Below are positions 1 to 7,964 of a stretch of DNA of 64,000 bases, one piece after another. How positions within the stretch are numbered: position 1 is the first letter of the stretch; each line of letters starts with the position of its first letter. The notes below the pieces were generated by a model, which worked only from the letters and a program-made list of their open reading frames with translations, was not told the origin of the DNA and searched no databases. Both the position numbers and the translations under genes were made by a program. Source of the stretch: Streptomyces sp. CG1 (GTDB lineage: Bacteria > Actinomycetota > Actinomycetes > Streptomycetales > Streptomycetaceae); NCBI RefSeq assembly GCF_041080625.1, contig NZ_CP163518.1:4402001-4466000 (forward strand), given 5' to 3'.

Positions 1-7
1 TGACGCC

Positions 8-673
8 GTGGCGACCGACTCCAGCATCACCTCCAGCAACGACAAACCGCGGCGGACCCGCCGAACGCGTATGACCGGCGCCGAGCGCCGCCAGCAGCTG
101 CTGGAGATCGGTCGCACCCTCTTCGCGGCGAAGGGTTTCGAGGGCACCTCGGTGGAGGAGATCGCGGCCAAGGCCGGGGTGTCCAAGCCGGTGGTGTACG
201 AGCACTTCGGCGGCAAGGAGGGCCTGTACGCGGTGGTGGTGGACCGCGAGATGCGGCGGCTGCTGGACATGGTGACCAGCAGCCTGACGGCCGGCCACCC
301 GCGTGAGCTGTGCGAGCAGGCCGCCTTCGCGCTGCTCGACTACATCGAGGAGTACACGGACGGCTTCCGCATCCTGGTCCGCGACTCCCCCATCCCGCAG
401 TCCACGGGCTCCTTCGCCTCGCTGATCTCGGACATCGCCACGCAGGTGGAGGACATCCTGGGCCGCGAGTTCAAGTCCCGCGGCTTCGACCCCAAGCTCG
501 CGCCGCTGTATGCGCAGGCTCTGGTCGGCATGGTCGCCCTGACCGGCCAGTGGTGGCTGGACGTGCGCCGCCCGAAGAAGGCGGAGGTCGCGGCGCATCT
601 GGTGAACCTGGCCTGGCACGGCCTGGACGGCCTGGAGCAGAAGCCGCGGCTGATAGGGCATCGGAAGAGTTGA
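8..673 (+). CDS. TetR/AcrR family transcriptional regulator
   Basis: This 221-aa protein has a basic N-terminal arm and then a typical TetR helix-turn-helix at about residues 25-75 (EEIAAKAGVSKPVVYEHF). The rest is an all-alpha ligand-binding domain, so it is probably a one-component repressor that responds to a small molecule. The start used is a GTG at the very edge of the window. An ATG at codon 22 (MTGAERR) lies closer to the HTH, so the true start is uncertain. The downstream neighbour is a toxin-antitoxin pair, which gives no hint of its target. Confidence 0.85.
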   Translation: MATDSSITSSNDKPRRTRRTRMTGAERRQQLLEIGRTLFAAKGFEGTSVEEIAAKAGVSKPVVYEHFGGKEGLYAVVVDREMRRLLDMVTSSLTAGHPRELCEQAAFALLDYIEEYTDGFRILVRDSPIPQSTGSFASLISDIATQVEDILGREFKSRGFDPKLAPLYAQALVGMVALTGQWWLDVRRPKKAEVAAHLVNLAWHGLDGLEQKPRLIGHRKS

Positions 674-734
674 GGTTCACCGGAGAAGGTGACATTAGTG
701 GTCAGATGGATTGACCTTGCGGAACCATGGCTGC

Positions 735-989
735 ATGACGAAGATCGCGATCAGCGCAGCCCGTTCCCAGCTCGGCGACCTGGTCCGCCGTGCGGCTCAC
801 GACCACGAGACCATCGCCCTCACCGACCACGGGCACGTGGCCGCGCTCCTCGTCTCGCCGCAGGTGGTAGAGGATCTCGAAGACGCCCTGGCCATCGCCG
901 ACTACCAGCGACGTAAGGCCGAGGGATCTCTGGGGGAAGGCATCCCCATGGCAGAGGTGCGAAGGCGGCTGGGGCTCGAGAAGCCGTGA
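735..989 (+). CDS. type II antitoxin, Phd/YefM family
   Basis: An 84-aa protein of Phd/YefM type: MTKIAISAARSQLGDLVRRA is the usual N-terminal DNA-binding fold, and the acidic C-terminal tail would wrap the toxin. It should neutralise the RelE-like toxin made from the next gene and autorepress the operon. I chose the ATG at 735 because family members begin MxxIxxSxAR. The longer frame from the TTG at 711 adds eight unmatched residues. Its stop codon overlaps the GTG start of the toxin gene (GTGA), which indicates translational coupling. Confidence 0.85.
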   Translation: MTKIAISAARSQLGDLVRRAAHDHETIALTDHGHVAALLVSPQVVEDLEDALAIADYQRRKAEGSLGEGIPMAEVRRRLGLEKP

Positions 990-1234
990 CCTACGAGATC
1001 ATCTTCGAGCCGCACGCCCTCGACGTAGCGGCACGGTTCCTGAACGAAGACCCGGCCGGACTCGCAAAGGTCCTGGACGCCATCGACGAACTGGCCCTCG
1101 ATCCGCGACCGGCCGGATCAAGGGCGTACGGCCCGGGCATCCGTCGCCTTCACGTCGATGCATACCGGGTCCTGTACATCATCGACACCGAGGTCATCCG
1201 CATCCTCGTCACGTACCTCGGCCGGACGGACTGA
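986..1234 (+). CDS. type II toxin, RelE/ParE superfamily
   Basis: An 82-aa protein with the RelE/ParE layout: a short N-terminal strand and helix (YEIIFEPHALDVAARFL), then the central Arg-Leu strand (GIRRLHVDAYRVLYIID) and the C-terminal strand. Known relatives are ribosome-dependent mRNA interferases, or gyrase poisons in the ParE branch. The sequence alone does not say which. It overlaps the antitoxin by 4 nt and is convergent with the glyoxalase-fold gene, overlapping that gene's 3' end by 26 nt. Confidence 0.83.
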   Translation: MTYEIIFEPHALDVAARFLNEDPAGLAKVLDAIDELALDPRPAGSRAYGPGIRRLHVDAYRVLYIIDTEVIRILVTYLGRTD

Positions 1235-1589
1235 TCCGCTCCAGGAACTCCAGCCGGTTGCCGACCGGGTCCTCCGAGTAGAAGCGCAGATGGCCGGGGA
1301 GGTCGTCGTCCCAGGTCACCGGGGCGCCCAGCTGCTCCAGCCGGGCCGCGTACGCCTCGATCTCCGTCACCCGCAGCCCCGGATGGGCCTTCTCGGCCGG
1401 TCTGAAGTCGTCCTCGATGCCCAGGTGGAGCTGGACGGCGCCGGCCTGGAACCAGCAGCCGCCGCGCGCCGCGAGGACCGGTGGCTTGGGGATCTCGGTC
1501 ATGCCGAGGACATCGGCGTAGTACGCCCGAAGGGCGGGCTCGGACCCCGGCGGTGCCGCCAGCTGCACATGATCGACCGCGGCCAGCAT
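1209..1589 (-). CDS. VOC (glyoxalase/bleomycin resistance-fold) protein
   Basis: A 126-aa protein of the vicinal oxygen chelate superfamily, with two beta-alpha-beta-beta-beta modules. The first begins MLAAVDHVQLAAP and the second ends near GHLRFYSEDPVGNRLEFLE, the usual C-terminal metal-Glu motif. The His of DHVQ and the Glu of LEF are likely metal ligands. The substrate is unknown. The ATG at 1589 was chosen because it starts exactly at the first beta strand. It lies 2 nt downstream of the tam stop, so the two are probably co-transcribed from the tam promoter. Confidence 0.8.
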   Translation of the reverse strand: MLAAVDHVQLAAPPGSEPALRAYYADVLGMTEIPKPPVLAARGGCWFQAGAVQLHLGIEDDFRPAEKAHPGLRVTEIEAYAARLEQLGAPVTWDDDLPGHLRFYSEDPVGNRLEFLERISPSGRGT

Positions 1590-1591
1590 CC

Positions 1592-2413
1592 TCAGCCCTC
1601 CTTCACGGCGACGGCGAACAGCCGGCGGAAGGGCAGGACCGTGCCGTACGGCGCGCTCGGGTAGGCCTGCCGCAGCAGGTCCCGGTACTCGGCCAGGAAC
1701 GCGTCCCGCGCCTCGGGGTCGTCGGCGAGCGCGGTCAGGGCGGGCCGCAGACCGGTCCCCTTCACCCAGTCCAGGACCGGGTCCTCGCCCTGCAGGACAT
1801 GCAGATACGTCGTCTGCCACACGTCGGTCGCGCAGCCGAGGCGGGCGAGGCGGTCCAGATAGGCGCCGGGGGTGTGCACCGAGTCGGTGTGGCGCAGGAC
1901 ATCGGCGAGGCGGGACTTCCAGCGCGGGGTGCCGGCGAGTTCGCGCATCAGGGCGTGCAGCGGGGCGTCGATGTTGTCGGGCACCTGGAAGGCGAAGGTG
2001 CCGCCGGGCCTGAGACCGGCGATCCAGTCGGCGAAGCGGCCGGCGTGCCCGGGTACCCACTGGAGCGTGGCGTTGGAGACGATCAGGTCGTACGGCTCCT
2101 CGGGCGCCCAGGTACGGACGTCGGCGGGGGCGAAGTCGAGCCGGCCACCCCCGGCCGTGGGGCCCTCGTGCTCGGTGTGGGCCGCGTCGAGCATCTCGGG
2201 TGAGTTGTCGTAGCCGGTGACGTGGGCGGTGGGCCAGCGCCGGGTGAGCAGGACGGTGACGTTGCCGGGGCCGCAGCCGAGGTCGGCGATGCGGGGCGCC
2301 CGCGCGGGCGGGTCCGGGACGCGGGCGAGGAGATCGGTGAAGGGACGGGCCCGGTGGCCGGCGTGCCGCAGGTACTGACCGGGATCCCAGATGGCGTTCG
2401 TCATGGCTGTCAC
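1592..2413 (-). CDS. tam: trans-aconitate 2-methyltransferase
   Basis: A 273-aa SAM-dependent methyltransferase that begins NAIWDPGQYLRHAGHRARPF, the characteristic Tam N-terminus. SAM motif I is IADLGCGPGNVT and the DAxxRW-like VSNATLQWVPGH follows. In E. coli and Streptomyces this enzyme methylates trans-aconitate, which inhibits aconitase. A GTG start at 2413 fits the GGAGG 6 nt upstream better than the ATG at 2404. It is divergent from a MarR-type gene. This arrangement matches the S. coelicolor tam-tamR pair, in which TamR controls tam under oxidative stress. Confidence 0.9.
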   Translation of the reverse strand: MTAMTNAIWDPGQYLRHAGHRARPFTDLLARVPDPPARAPRIADLGCGPGNVTVLLTRRWPTAHVTGYDNSPEMLDAAHTEHEGPTAGGGRLDFAPADVRTWAPEEPYDLIVSNATLQWVPGHAGRFADWIAGLRPGGTFAFQVPDNIDAPLHALMRELAGTPRWKSRLADVLRHTDSVHTPGAYLDRLARLGCATDVWQTTYLHVLQGEDPVLDWVKGTGLRPALTALADDPEARDAFLAEYRDLLRQAYPSAPYGTVLPFRRLFAVAVKEG

Positions 2414-2429
2414 TCTCTCCCTCCAGATA

Positions 2430-2473
2430 TCTCGATGTCAAGAGACTCGACATCAAGAGACTTCATGTCGACA
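2430..2473. promoter_or_regulatory. three phased TamR-type operator palindromes
   Basis: The 80-bp tam-tamR intergenic region holds three imperfect 14-bp palindromes exactly 15 bp apart: TCTCGATGTCAAGA at 2430, ACTCGACATCAAGA at 2445 and ACTTCATGTCGACA at 2460. MarR-family autoregulators bind this kind of site between divergent genes. Assigning the sites to TamR is inference from position and symmetry. Confidence 0.65.
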
Positions 2474-2493
2474 CAACCACTACACTGATCTCC

Positions 2494-2991
2494 ATGGAGG
2501 ACGAGGTCGATCGGCTGGTCGCAGCGTGGCGCCGGGAACGTCCGGACCTCGACGTCGAGCCGCTGGAAGTGCTCAGCCGGGTGAGTCGACTCGCCCGGCA
2601 TCTGGACCGCGCGCGCCGGCTCGCCTTCGCCGAGCATCAGCTGGAGCCGTGGGAGTTCGATGTGCTGACCGCGCTGCGGCGCGCGGGCACGCCGTATCAG
2701 CTCTCCCCCGGCCAGCTGCTGACGCAGACCCTGGTCACGTCGGGCACGATGACCAACCGCATCGACCGGCTGGCCAAGAAGGGCCTGGTGGAGCGGCTGC
2801 CCGACCCGAGTGACCGGCGGGGTGTGCTGGTCCGGCTGACCGACACCGGCCGGGACCGCGCGGACCAGGCGCTGGCCGGGCTGCTGGAGCAGGAGCGGGC
2901 GATCCTCGCCGAGCTGTCCCGCGCCCAGCGCGCGGAACTGGCCGGGCTGCTACGCCAGTTGACCGCCCCGTTCGACAACATCCCCGGTTAG
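2494..2991 (+). CDS. tamR: MarR family regulator TamR
   Basis: A 165-aa winged-helix regulator of the MarR family. An N-terminal extension is followed by the dimerisation helix, the recognition region TLVTSGTMTNRIDRLAKKGLV and the wing PDPSDRRGVLVRLTDTG. The S. coelicolor orthologue TamR binds aconitate and citrate and derepresses tam, its own gene and the aconitase gene. The identification rests on fold, length and the divergent tam gene. Its 3' end overlaps the tail of the convergent response-regulator gene by 42 nt. Confidence 0.85.
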   Translation: MEDEVDRLVAAWRRERPDLDVEPLEVLSRVSRLARHLDRARRLAFAEHQLEPWEFDVLTALRRAGTPYQLSPGQLLTQTLVTSGTMTNRIDRLAKKGLVERLPDPSDRRGVLVRLTDTGRDRADQALAGLLEQERAILAELSRAQRAELAGLLRQLTAPFDNIPG

Positions 2992-3717
2992 GTCCGCCGG
3001 TCCGACCCCCGCGCGGCGGGCGAGCGCCACGGCGGCCAGCGTCGAGTGGACGCCCAGCTTGCCGAGGACGTTCTGCATATGGGTGCGCACGGTGTGCGGG
3101 GAGAGGAACAGCCGCTCGGCGACGGCCTTGCGGCCCAGGCCCGCGACCATGCAGCGCAGCACCTCCCGCTCCCTCGGCGTGAGGGACTCCACCAGCCGTT
3201 CGCTCTCGGTACGGTGCCGGCGCGCGGCGGTGAGTTCGCGGAGCACGCCGGTGAGCAGGGCGGGCGGCAGATGGGTCTCGTCGCGCAGCACGCCCCGGAT
3301 CACCGTCAGCAGCCGGGACAGCGAGCAGTCCTTGGCGACCCACCCGGAGGCACCGGCCTGCAGGGCGAGCGCCGCCCGCCGGGGATCGTCCTTCTCGGCG
3401 AGCACGACGATCCGTACCGCGGGCTGGGCCGCGCGCACGCCCGCGACCAGCGAGATCCCGTCGACCAGGCCCTCCTCGTCGCCCTCCTGCACGGGCACGG
3501 CCAGGCGGGTGCCGGGCACCGCGCCGCCGAGGTCGGCGTCGACCAGGAGGACGTCGAAGCGGCGGCCTTCACCGGCCGCCCGCTCCAGGCAGCGCAGCGC
3601 GGCGGGGCCGCTGCCGGCGGCGGAGACGTCGACGTCCGGCTCGGCGGCCAGGGCGGCGGCGAGCGACTCGGCGAAGATGCGGTGGTCGTCCACGACCAGG
3701 ACTCGGATACGAACCAC
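2950..3717 (-). CDS. LuxR (NarL)-type response regulator, orphan
   Basis: A 255-aa protein with an N-terminal receiver (VRIRVLVVDDH, phospho-acceptor Asp near residue 60 in VLLVDADLGG, conserved Lys in GWVAKD) and a C-terminal GerE/LuxR helix-turn-helix (SLTPREREVLRCMVAG through LSPHTVRTHMQNVLGKLGVHS). The receiver carries an insertion (PVQEGDEEGLVDG) before its third helix. The GTG at 3717 was chosen because a GGGGG Shine-Dalgarno lies just upstream and it starts the first beta strand. No histidine kinase gene is adjacent, so the partner is unknown. Confidence 0.85.
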   Translation of the reverse strand: MVRIRVLVVDDHRIFAESLAAALAAEPDVDVSAAGSGPAALRCLERAAGEGRRFDVLLVDADLGGAVPGTRLAVPVQEGDEEGLVDGISLVAGVRAAQPAVRIVVLAEKDDPRRAALALQAGASGWVAKDCSLSRLLTVIRGVLRDETHLPPALLTGVLRELTAARRHRTESERLVESLTPREREVLRCMVAGLGRKAVAERLFLSPHTVRTHMQNVLGKLGVHSTLAAVALARRAGVGPADLTGDVVERGGQLA

Positions 3718-3771
3718 GAAACCCCCTTCCCCAGGCTCCACGCGGAGCCGGGGACAACCAAGGTCCGGAAG

Positions 3772-3811
3772 AGCGTGCAGGACACCCACGGAGCGTGTAC
3801 GACACCCACGG
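3772..3811. repeat. two adjacent 20-bp direct repeats upstream of the response regulator
   Basis: Positions 3772-3791 and 3792-3811 are back-to-back 20-bp repeats matching at 18 of 20 bases. They sit 55-95 bp upstream of the start of the minus-strand response-regulator gene. Read on the minus strand they contain CCGTGGGTGTC twice. A tandem activator or autoregulator site is the simplest reading. Confidence 0.6.
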
Positions 3812-4000
3812 CAAGGACGCGCGCCGCACGGCCGCCGCCGTCGCGGAAACTGCTACCCCCACCGCGGGCGCCGTACCCGCCTGTCTCGCCCCCTGATCGG
3901 CACCGGCCCCCACCGGTGCTGTTCCACAGAGTACGGATGGGAGCACGCAGTGGAAGCGGATTTGCAGAACTGGCCGTCCGACGCGTTTATCGTGTGCCGC

Positions 4001-4444
4001 ATGTTTCGTATTGAGGCGGAAGTCGACAAAGGCCGACGTGATCTGCTCCGCTCGCGGCTGCGGGACACCAACACGGCGGCGTCCCCGGTGCTCGCGGCCC
4101 TGCGCGGCACGCCCGGCGAACGCGAAGTCCCCCTGCACGTCTGGGCCCTGGACCCCGCCGGCGACCTGGCGGGCGGCCTGGTCGGCCACACCTGGACGAC
4201 CTGGCTGCATGTCACCTACCTGTGGGTCGACGCCGCCCACCGCGGCACGGGCCTCGGCTCACGCCTGCTGGCGACGGCGGAACACATCGCCGCCACCGAC
4301 CGCGCCTGCACCGCCGCCCGCCTGGAGACCTGGGACTTCCAGGCCCCGCGCTTCTACGAGAAACAGGGCTACGAGGTGGTGTGCGTGATCCCCGACTACC
4401 CGCCGGGGATCACGGAGTACACGCTGACGAAGCGCCTGGACTGA
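4001..4444 (+). CDS. GNAT family N-acetyltransferase
   Basis: A 147-aa acetyltransferase. The acetyl-CoA-binding motif A is HVTYLWVDAAHRGTGLGSRLLATAE (core RGTGLG), and motif B ends APRFYEKQGYEVVCVI. The substrate is unknown. The ATG at 4001 gives the usual length, and longer readings upstream are not protein-like. It stands alone and ends at a shared hairpin terminator facing galK. Confidence 0.82.
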   Translation: MFRIEAEVDKGRRDLLRSRLRDTNTAASPVLAALRGTPGEREVPLHVWALDPAGDLAGGLVGHTWTTWLHVTYLWVDAAHRGTGLGSRLLATAEHIAATDRACTAARLETWDFQAPRFYEKQGYEVVCVIPDYPPGITEYTLTKRLD

Positions 4445-4564
4445 CAGGGTCAAACGGCGGCGACCAGGGCGACATCGGGCCTTCACAACCCACCGAGTCC
4501 GGCGGCGGCGACCGCACCAGCGCGACCTCCTCCAACGTCGGCTGGAAGCCCCCGGTGAAAGACC

Positions 4565-4594
4565 GTCAGCCCCGCACAGGCGTACGGGGCTGAC
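4565..4594. terminator. bidirectional hairpin terminator between GNAT gene and galK
   Basis: A perfect 10-bp stem (GTCAGCCCCG / CGGGGCTGAC) with a 10-nt loop lies between the convergent ends of the acetyltransferase gene and galK. No T-tract follows, as is common in Streptomyces. It can serve both strands. Confidence 0.75.
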
Positions 4595-4609
4595 GAGGCT
4601 TGCGGAAAC

Positions 4610-5764
4610 TCAGGCCAGTCGCCGCGCGCCCGCCGAAGGCACCGCCTCGAAGACCCGCGGAGCCGTGAAGTCGGCCTTGAGGAAGGCCTCTTCGATCGTC
4701 TTCGTCAGGGTGTCCACCTCGGTGGCCTCCGTCAGGACGATCGCCGAACCGCCGAAGCCGCCGCCGGTCATACGGGCGCCCAGCGCCCCCGCCCCCAACG
4801 CCGTGTCGACGACCAGGTCCAGCTCCGGGCAGGAGATGCGGAAGTCGTCGCGCAGGGAGGCGTGGCCCTCGGTGAGGACCGGGCCGATGGCGCGGGTGTC
4901 GCCGGCCGTGAGGAGTTCCACCACCCGCTCCACCCGGTGGTTCTCCGTCACGATGTGGCGGACCAGGCGGACGGTCTCCTCCTCGTCGCCGAGCCGGGCC
5001 AGCGCCGCGTCCAGGCCGGCGTAGGGGATGTCCCGCAGGGCATCGACGCCGAGCAGGGCCGCGCCCTTTTCGCAGCCGGCCCGGCGCTTGCCGTACTCTC
5101 CGCCGCTGTGCGCGTGCTTGACCTGGGTGTCGACCACCAGCAGGCGCAGCCCCTCGGCCGCGAGGTCGAAGGGGATCTGCCGCTGGGACAGGTCACGGGT
5201 GTCCAGGAAGAGCGCGTGGCCCGCCTCGCAGCAGGCCGACGCCGTCTGGTCCATGATGCCGGTCGGCGCGCCGACGTAGACGTTCTCGGCGCGCTGGCAC
5301 AGCCGGGCCAGCTTCCAGCGCTGCAGGCCGAGGTCGTACAGGTCGTTGAGCGCGAGCGCGATCACCACCTCCAGGGCCGCCGAGGAGGACAGGCCGGCGC
5401 CGGCCGGGACCGTGGAGGACAGGTGGACGTCGGCGCCGGTGACGGCGTGGCCCGCCTCGCGCAGTGCCCAGACCACGCCCGCCGGGTACGCGGTCCAGCC
5501 GGCGTCGCTCTGCGGGGCCAGGGCGTCCAGGCACAGCTCCACCACGCCGCCCTCGACGTCCGCCGAGTGCAGGCGCAGGATGCCGTCGTCCCGGCGCGAG
5601 ACCGCCGCGACCGTCTGGTGCGGCAGCGCGAACGGCATCACGAAGCCGTCGTTGTAGTCGGTGTGCTCGCCGATCAGGTTGACCCGGCCCGGCGCCGCCC
5701 ACACCCCCTCCGGCTGTGTGCCGTACAGCTCGGCGAAGCGCTCCGCGACCTGCTGTGCCCCCAC
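4610..5764 (-). CDS. galK: galactokinase
   Basis: A 384-aa GHMP kinase that phosphorylates galactose to galactose-1-phosphate in the Leloir pathway. The galactokinase signature GRVNLIGEHTDYNDG is at residues 26-40, the ATP-binding motif PAGAGLSSSAA at 120-130, and the third motif RMTGGGFGGSA near the C-terminus. The GTG start at 5764 overlaps the galE stop as TAGTG and follows an AGGGAG Shine-Dalgarno. It is the last gene of galT-galE-galK, the order known from S. lividans and S. coelicolor. Confidence 0.95.
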   Translation of the reverse strand: MGAQQVAERFAELYGTQPEGVWAAPGRVNLIGEHTDYNDGFVMPFALPHQTVAAVSRRDDGILRLHSADVEGGVVELCLDALAPQSDAGWTAYPAGVVWALREAGHAVTGADVHLSSTVPAGAGLSSSAALEVVIALALNDLYDLGLQRWKLARLCQRAENVYVGAPTGIMDQTASACCEAGHALFLDTRDLSQRQIPFDLAAEGLRLLVVDTQVKHAHSGGEYGKRRAGCEKGAALLGVDALRDIPYAGLDAALARLGDEEETVRLVRHIVTENHRVERVVELLTAGDTRAIGPVLTEGHASLRDDFRISCPELDLVVDTALGAGALGARMTGGGFGGSAIVLTEATEVDTLTKTIEEAFLKADFTAPRVFEAVPSAGARRLA

Positions 5765-6726
5765 TACCGCTCCCTTGTGATGTGCTGCGCGAACTCCCAG
5801 GCGTCCGCGACGATGCCCGCGAGATCCGCGCGGGACGGGTTCCAGCCCAGTTTCTCGCGGGCGGTGTCCGCCGAGGCGACCAGGACGGCCGGGTCGCCGC
5901 CCCGGCGCGGGGCCACGGCCTCCGGGATCGGGTGACCGGTGACCCGGCGGACCGTCTCGATGACCTCGCGGACCGAGAAACCCTCGCCGTTGCCGAGGTT
6001 GCAGATCAGGTGCTCGCCGGGCCGTGCGGCCGTCAGGGCCAGCAGATGGGCCTCGGCCAGGTCCGCGACGTGGATGTAGTCGCGGACGCAGGTGCCGTCC
6101 GGGGTGGGGTAGTCGTCGCCGAAGACCGAGATCGACTCCCGCCTGCCCTGGGCGACCTGGAGGACCAGGGGGATCAGGTGCGACTCGGGGTCGTGCCGCT
6201 CGCCGTAGGCGCCGTACGCGCCCGCCACGTTGAAGTAGCGCAGCGAGACCGCCGCGAGGCCGTGGGCGTCGGCCTCGCTGGTGATCATGTGGTCGACGGC
6301 CAGCTTGGAGGCGCCGTAGGGGTTGGTCGGCCGGGCCGGGGCGGTCTCCGGGATCGGGACCTGCTCCGGCTCGCCGTACGTCGCCGCCGTGGAGGAGAAG
6401 ACGAGCTTGCGGACGCCCGCGTCGCGCATCGCGCCGAGCAGGGCGAGGGAGCCGGCGACGTTGTTGTCCCAGTACTTCTCCGGCTTCACGACGGACTCGC
6501 CGACCTGCGAGGACGCGGCGAAGTGCAGCACACCGTCGTAGGAGGCGTCGAGCCACTTGTCGGCGTCGCGGATGTCGCCCTCGAGGAAGGTGGCGCCGGC
6601 CGGGACGCCCTCGCGGAAGCCGGTGGAGAGGTTGTCGAGGACGGTGACCTCGTGGCCGGCCTCCAGCAGATGCTGGGCCACGACACTGCCGACGTAACCC
6701 GCGCCGCCCGTCACCAGGTACTTCAT
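5764..6726 (-). CDS. galE: UDP-glucose 4-epimerase
   Basis: A 320-aa short-chain dehydrogenase of the extended type that interconverts UDP-galactose and UDP-glucose. The NAD-binding motif GGAGYVGS is at residues 7-14, the catalytic Ser/Thr in FSSTAATYG near 110-118, and the YxxxK dyad is Tyr137/Lys141 (NPYGASK). Its start overlaps the galT stop and its stop overlaps the galK start, so the three genes form one translationally coupled operon. Confidence 0.95.
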   Translation of the reverse strand: MKYLVTGGAGYVGSVVAQHLLEAGHEVTVLDNLSTGFREGVPAGATFLEGDIRDADKWLDASYDGVLHFAASSQVGESVVKPEKYWDNNVAGSLALLGAMRDAGVRKLVFSSTAATYGEPEQVPIPETAPARPTNPYGASKLAVDHMITSEADAHGLAAVSLRYFNVAGAYGAYGERHDPESHLIPLVLQVAQGRRESISVFGDDYPTPDGTCVRDYIHVADLAEAHLLALTAARPGEHLICNLGNGEGFSVREVIETVRRVTGHPIPEAVAPRRGGDPAVLVASADTAREKLGWNPSRADLAGIVADAWEFAQHITRER

Positions 6727-7784
6727 GAACTCGCTACCTCTCGCAGTCGCTCGGCCGCGCGCTCCGGCGGCACGTCGTTGATGAACACGCTCATGCCGGA
6801 CTCGGAACCCGCGAGAAACTTCAGCTTGCCGGAAGTGCGGCGGACGGTGAAAAGCTCGAGGTGGAGCGCGAAGTCGTCCCTCGTCACTCCGTCGAACTCC
6901 GCCAGCGCGCCGAACGGGGCCTGGTGCCAGGCCGCGATGTACGGCGTCGGAGGCTCACCGGTGCCGAAGATCCGGTCGAAGCGCCTCAAGAGTTCCAGAT
7001 AGACCTGGGGGAATTCTGTGCGCGCCGCCTCGTCGAGGGCGAGCAGGTCGGGGACCCGGCGCTTCGGATACAGGTGGACCTCGTACGGCCAGTGCGCCGC
7101 GTACGGCACGAACGCGACCCAGTGTTCACCCTCAAGGACGACCCGCTCGGCGGCCAGCTCCCGCTCCAGCACCGCGTCGAACAGGTTCTCCCCGCCGGTC
7201 GCCTCCTTGTGCGCGGCGAGCGAGCGGAGCATCAGCGCGGTGCGCGGGGTGGTGAAGGGGTAGGCGTAGATCTGTCCGTGCGGGTGGCCGAGGGTCACAC
7301 CGATCTCCTCGCCCCGGTTCTCGAAGCAGAAGACCTGCTCCACGGAGGGCAGATGCGACAGCTCCGACGTCCGGTCCGTCCAGGCGTCCAGCACGAGGCG
7401 CGCCTGCTCGGCGCTCAGGTCCGCGAAGGAGGCGTCGTGGTCCGAGGTGAAGCAGACGACCTCGCAGCGGCCGGAGTCGCCGGCGAGCGAGGGGAACCGG
7501 TTCTCGAAGACGACGACGTCGTACGACGAGTCCGGGATCTCGCTGAGCCGGTCGCCGTGCGTCGGGCACAGCGGGCACTGGTCGGCCGGCGGGTGGTAGG
7601 TGCGGCCCTGGCGGTGCGAGGCGATGGCGACGGAGTCGCCGAGCAGCACGTCGCGGCGGATCTCGGACGTCGTATGGGTCCGCTCCAGGGGACGGCGGTC
7701 GACGGCCTCCCGCACGGTGTCGTCCCGAAGGTCGTAGTAGATCAGCTCACGACCGTCGGCCAGCCGTGTCGAGGTCTTCTTCAA
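6723..7784 (-). CDS. galT: galactose-1-phosphate uridylyltransferase
   Basis: A 353-aa histidine triad-type uridylyltransferase. The active-site HPHGQ is at residues 167-171, a CPLC pair at 70-73 probably contributes zinc ligands, and there is a second His cluster (WHQAPFG) in the C-terminal half. It is the first gene of the gal operon. Translation starts at TTG 7784, where an AGGAG sits 7 nt upstream. No ATG or GTG in this frame is better placed. Confidence 0.94.
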   Translation of the reverse strand: MKKTSTRLADGRELIYYDLRDDTVREAVDRRPLERTHTTSEIRRDVLLGDSVAIASHRQGRTYHPPADQCPLCPTHGDRLSEIPDSSYDVVVFENRFPSLAGDSGRCEVVCFTSDHDASFADLSAEQARLVLDAWTDRTSELSHLPSVEQVFCFENRGEEIGVTLGHPHGQIYAYPFTTPRTALMLRSLAAHKEATGGENLFDAVLERELAAERVVLEGEHWVAFVPYAAHWPYEVHLYPKRRVPDLLALDEAARTEFPQVYLELLRRFDRIFGTGEPPTPYIAAWHQAPFGALAEFDGVTRDDFALHLELFTVRRTSGKLKFLAGSESGMSVFINDVPPERAAERLREVASS

Positions 7785-7821
7785 CGCCGGACTCCTCTAC
7801 GTCCCGCACCCAATCACTCAA

Positions 7822-7912
7822 CACAATCAAACATAACAGACCACAACCCGACAACACCTGGGATCATCACAATCAAACAAAGAACACCAACAGAAGTGTT
7901 CAATTACTGAAC
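7822..7912. promoter_or_regulatory. gal/SSS divergent regulatory region
   Basis: The unusually AT-rich 180-bp gap between galT and the symporter gene contains a 12-bp direct repeat (CACAATCAAACA) at 7822-7833 and 7868-7879, 46 bp apart. It also has a perfect 5-5-5 inverted repeat (GTTCA ATTAC TGAAC) at 7898-7912. On the minus strand the repeat reads TGTTTGATTGTG, which resembles half-sites of DeoR-type sugar repressors. The regulator is not identified here. Confidence 0.6.
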
Positions 7913-7964
7913 GCGGAGACGTAGGTTCCGCTCAGGATCAGTTCGCGCAACGAAGCGAGTTCTC

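Noticed and set aside
4862..5935. Long plus-strand frame opposite galK and galE (357 aa), and many similar long frames elsewhere
   Set aside because: In DNA of this GC content antisense and out-of-phase frames are often open. Their products are Gly/Arg/Ala-rich without domains, while the opposite strand carries intact known genes.
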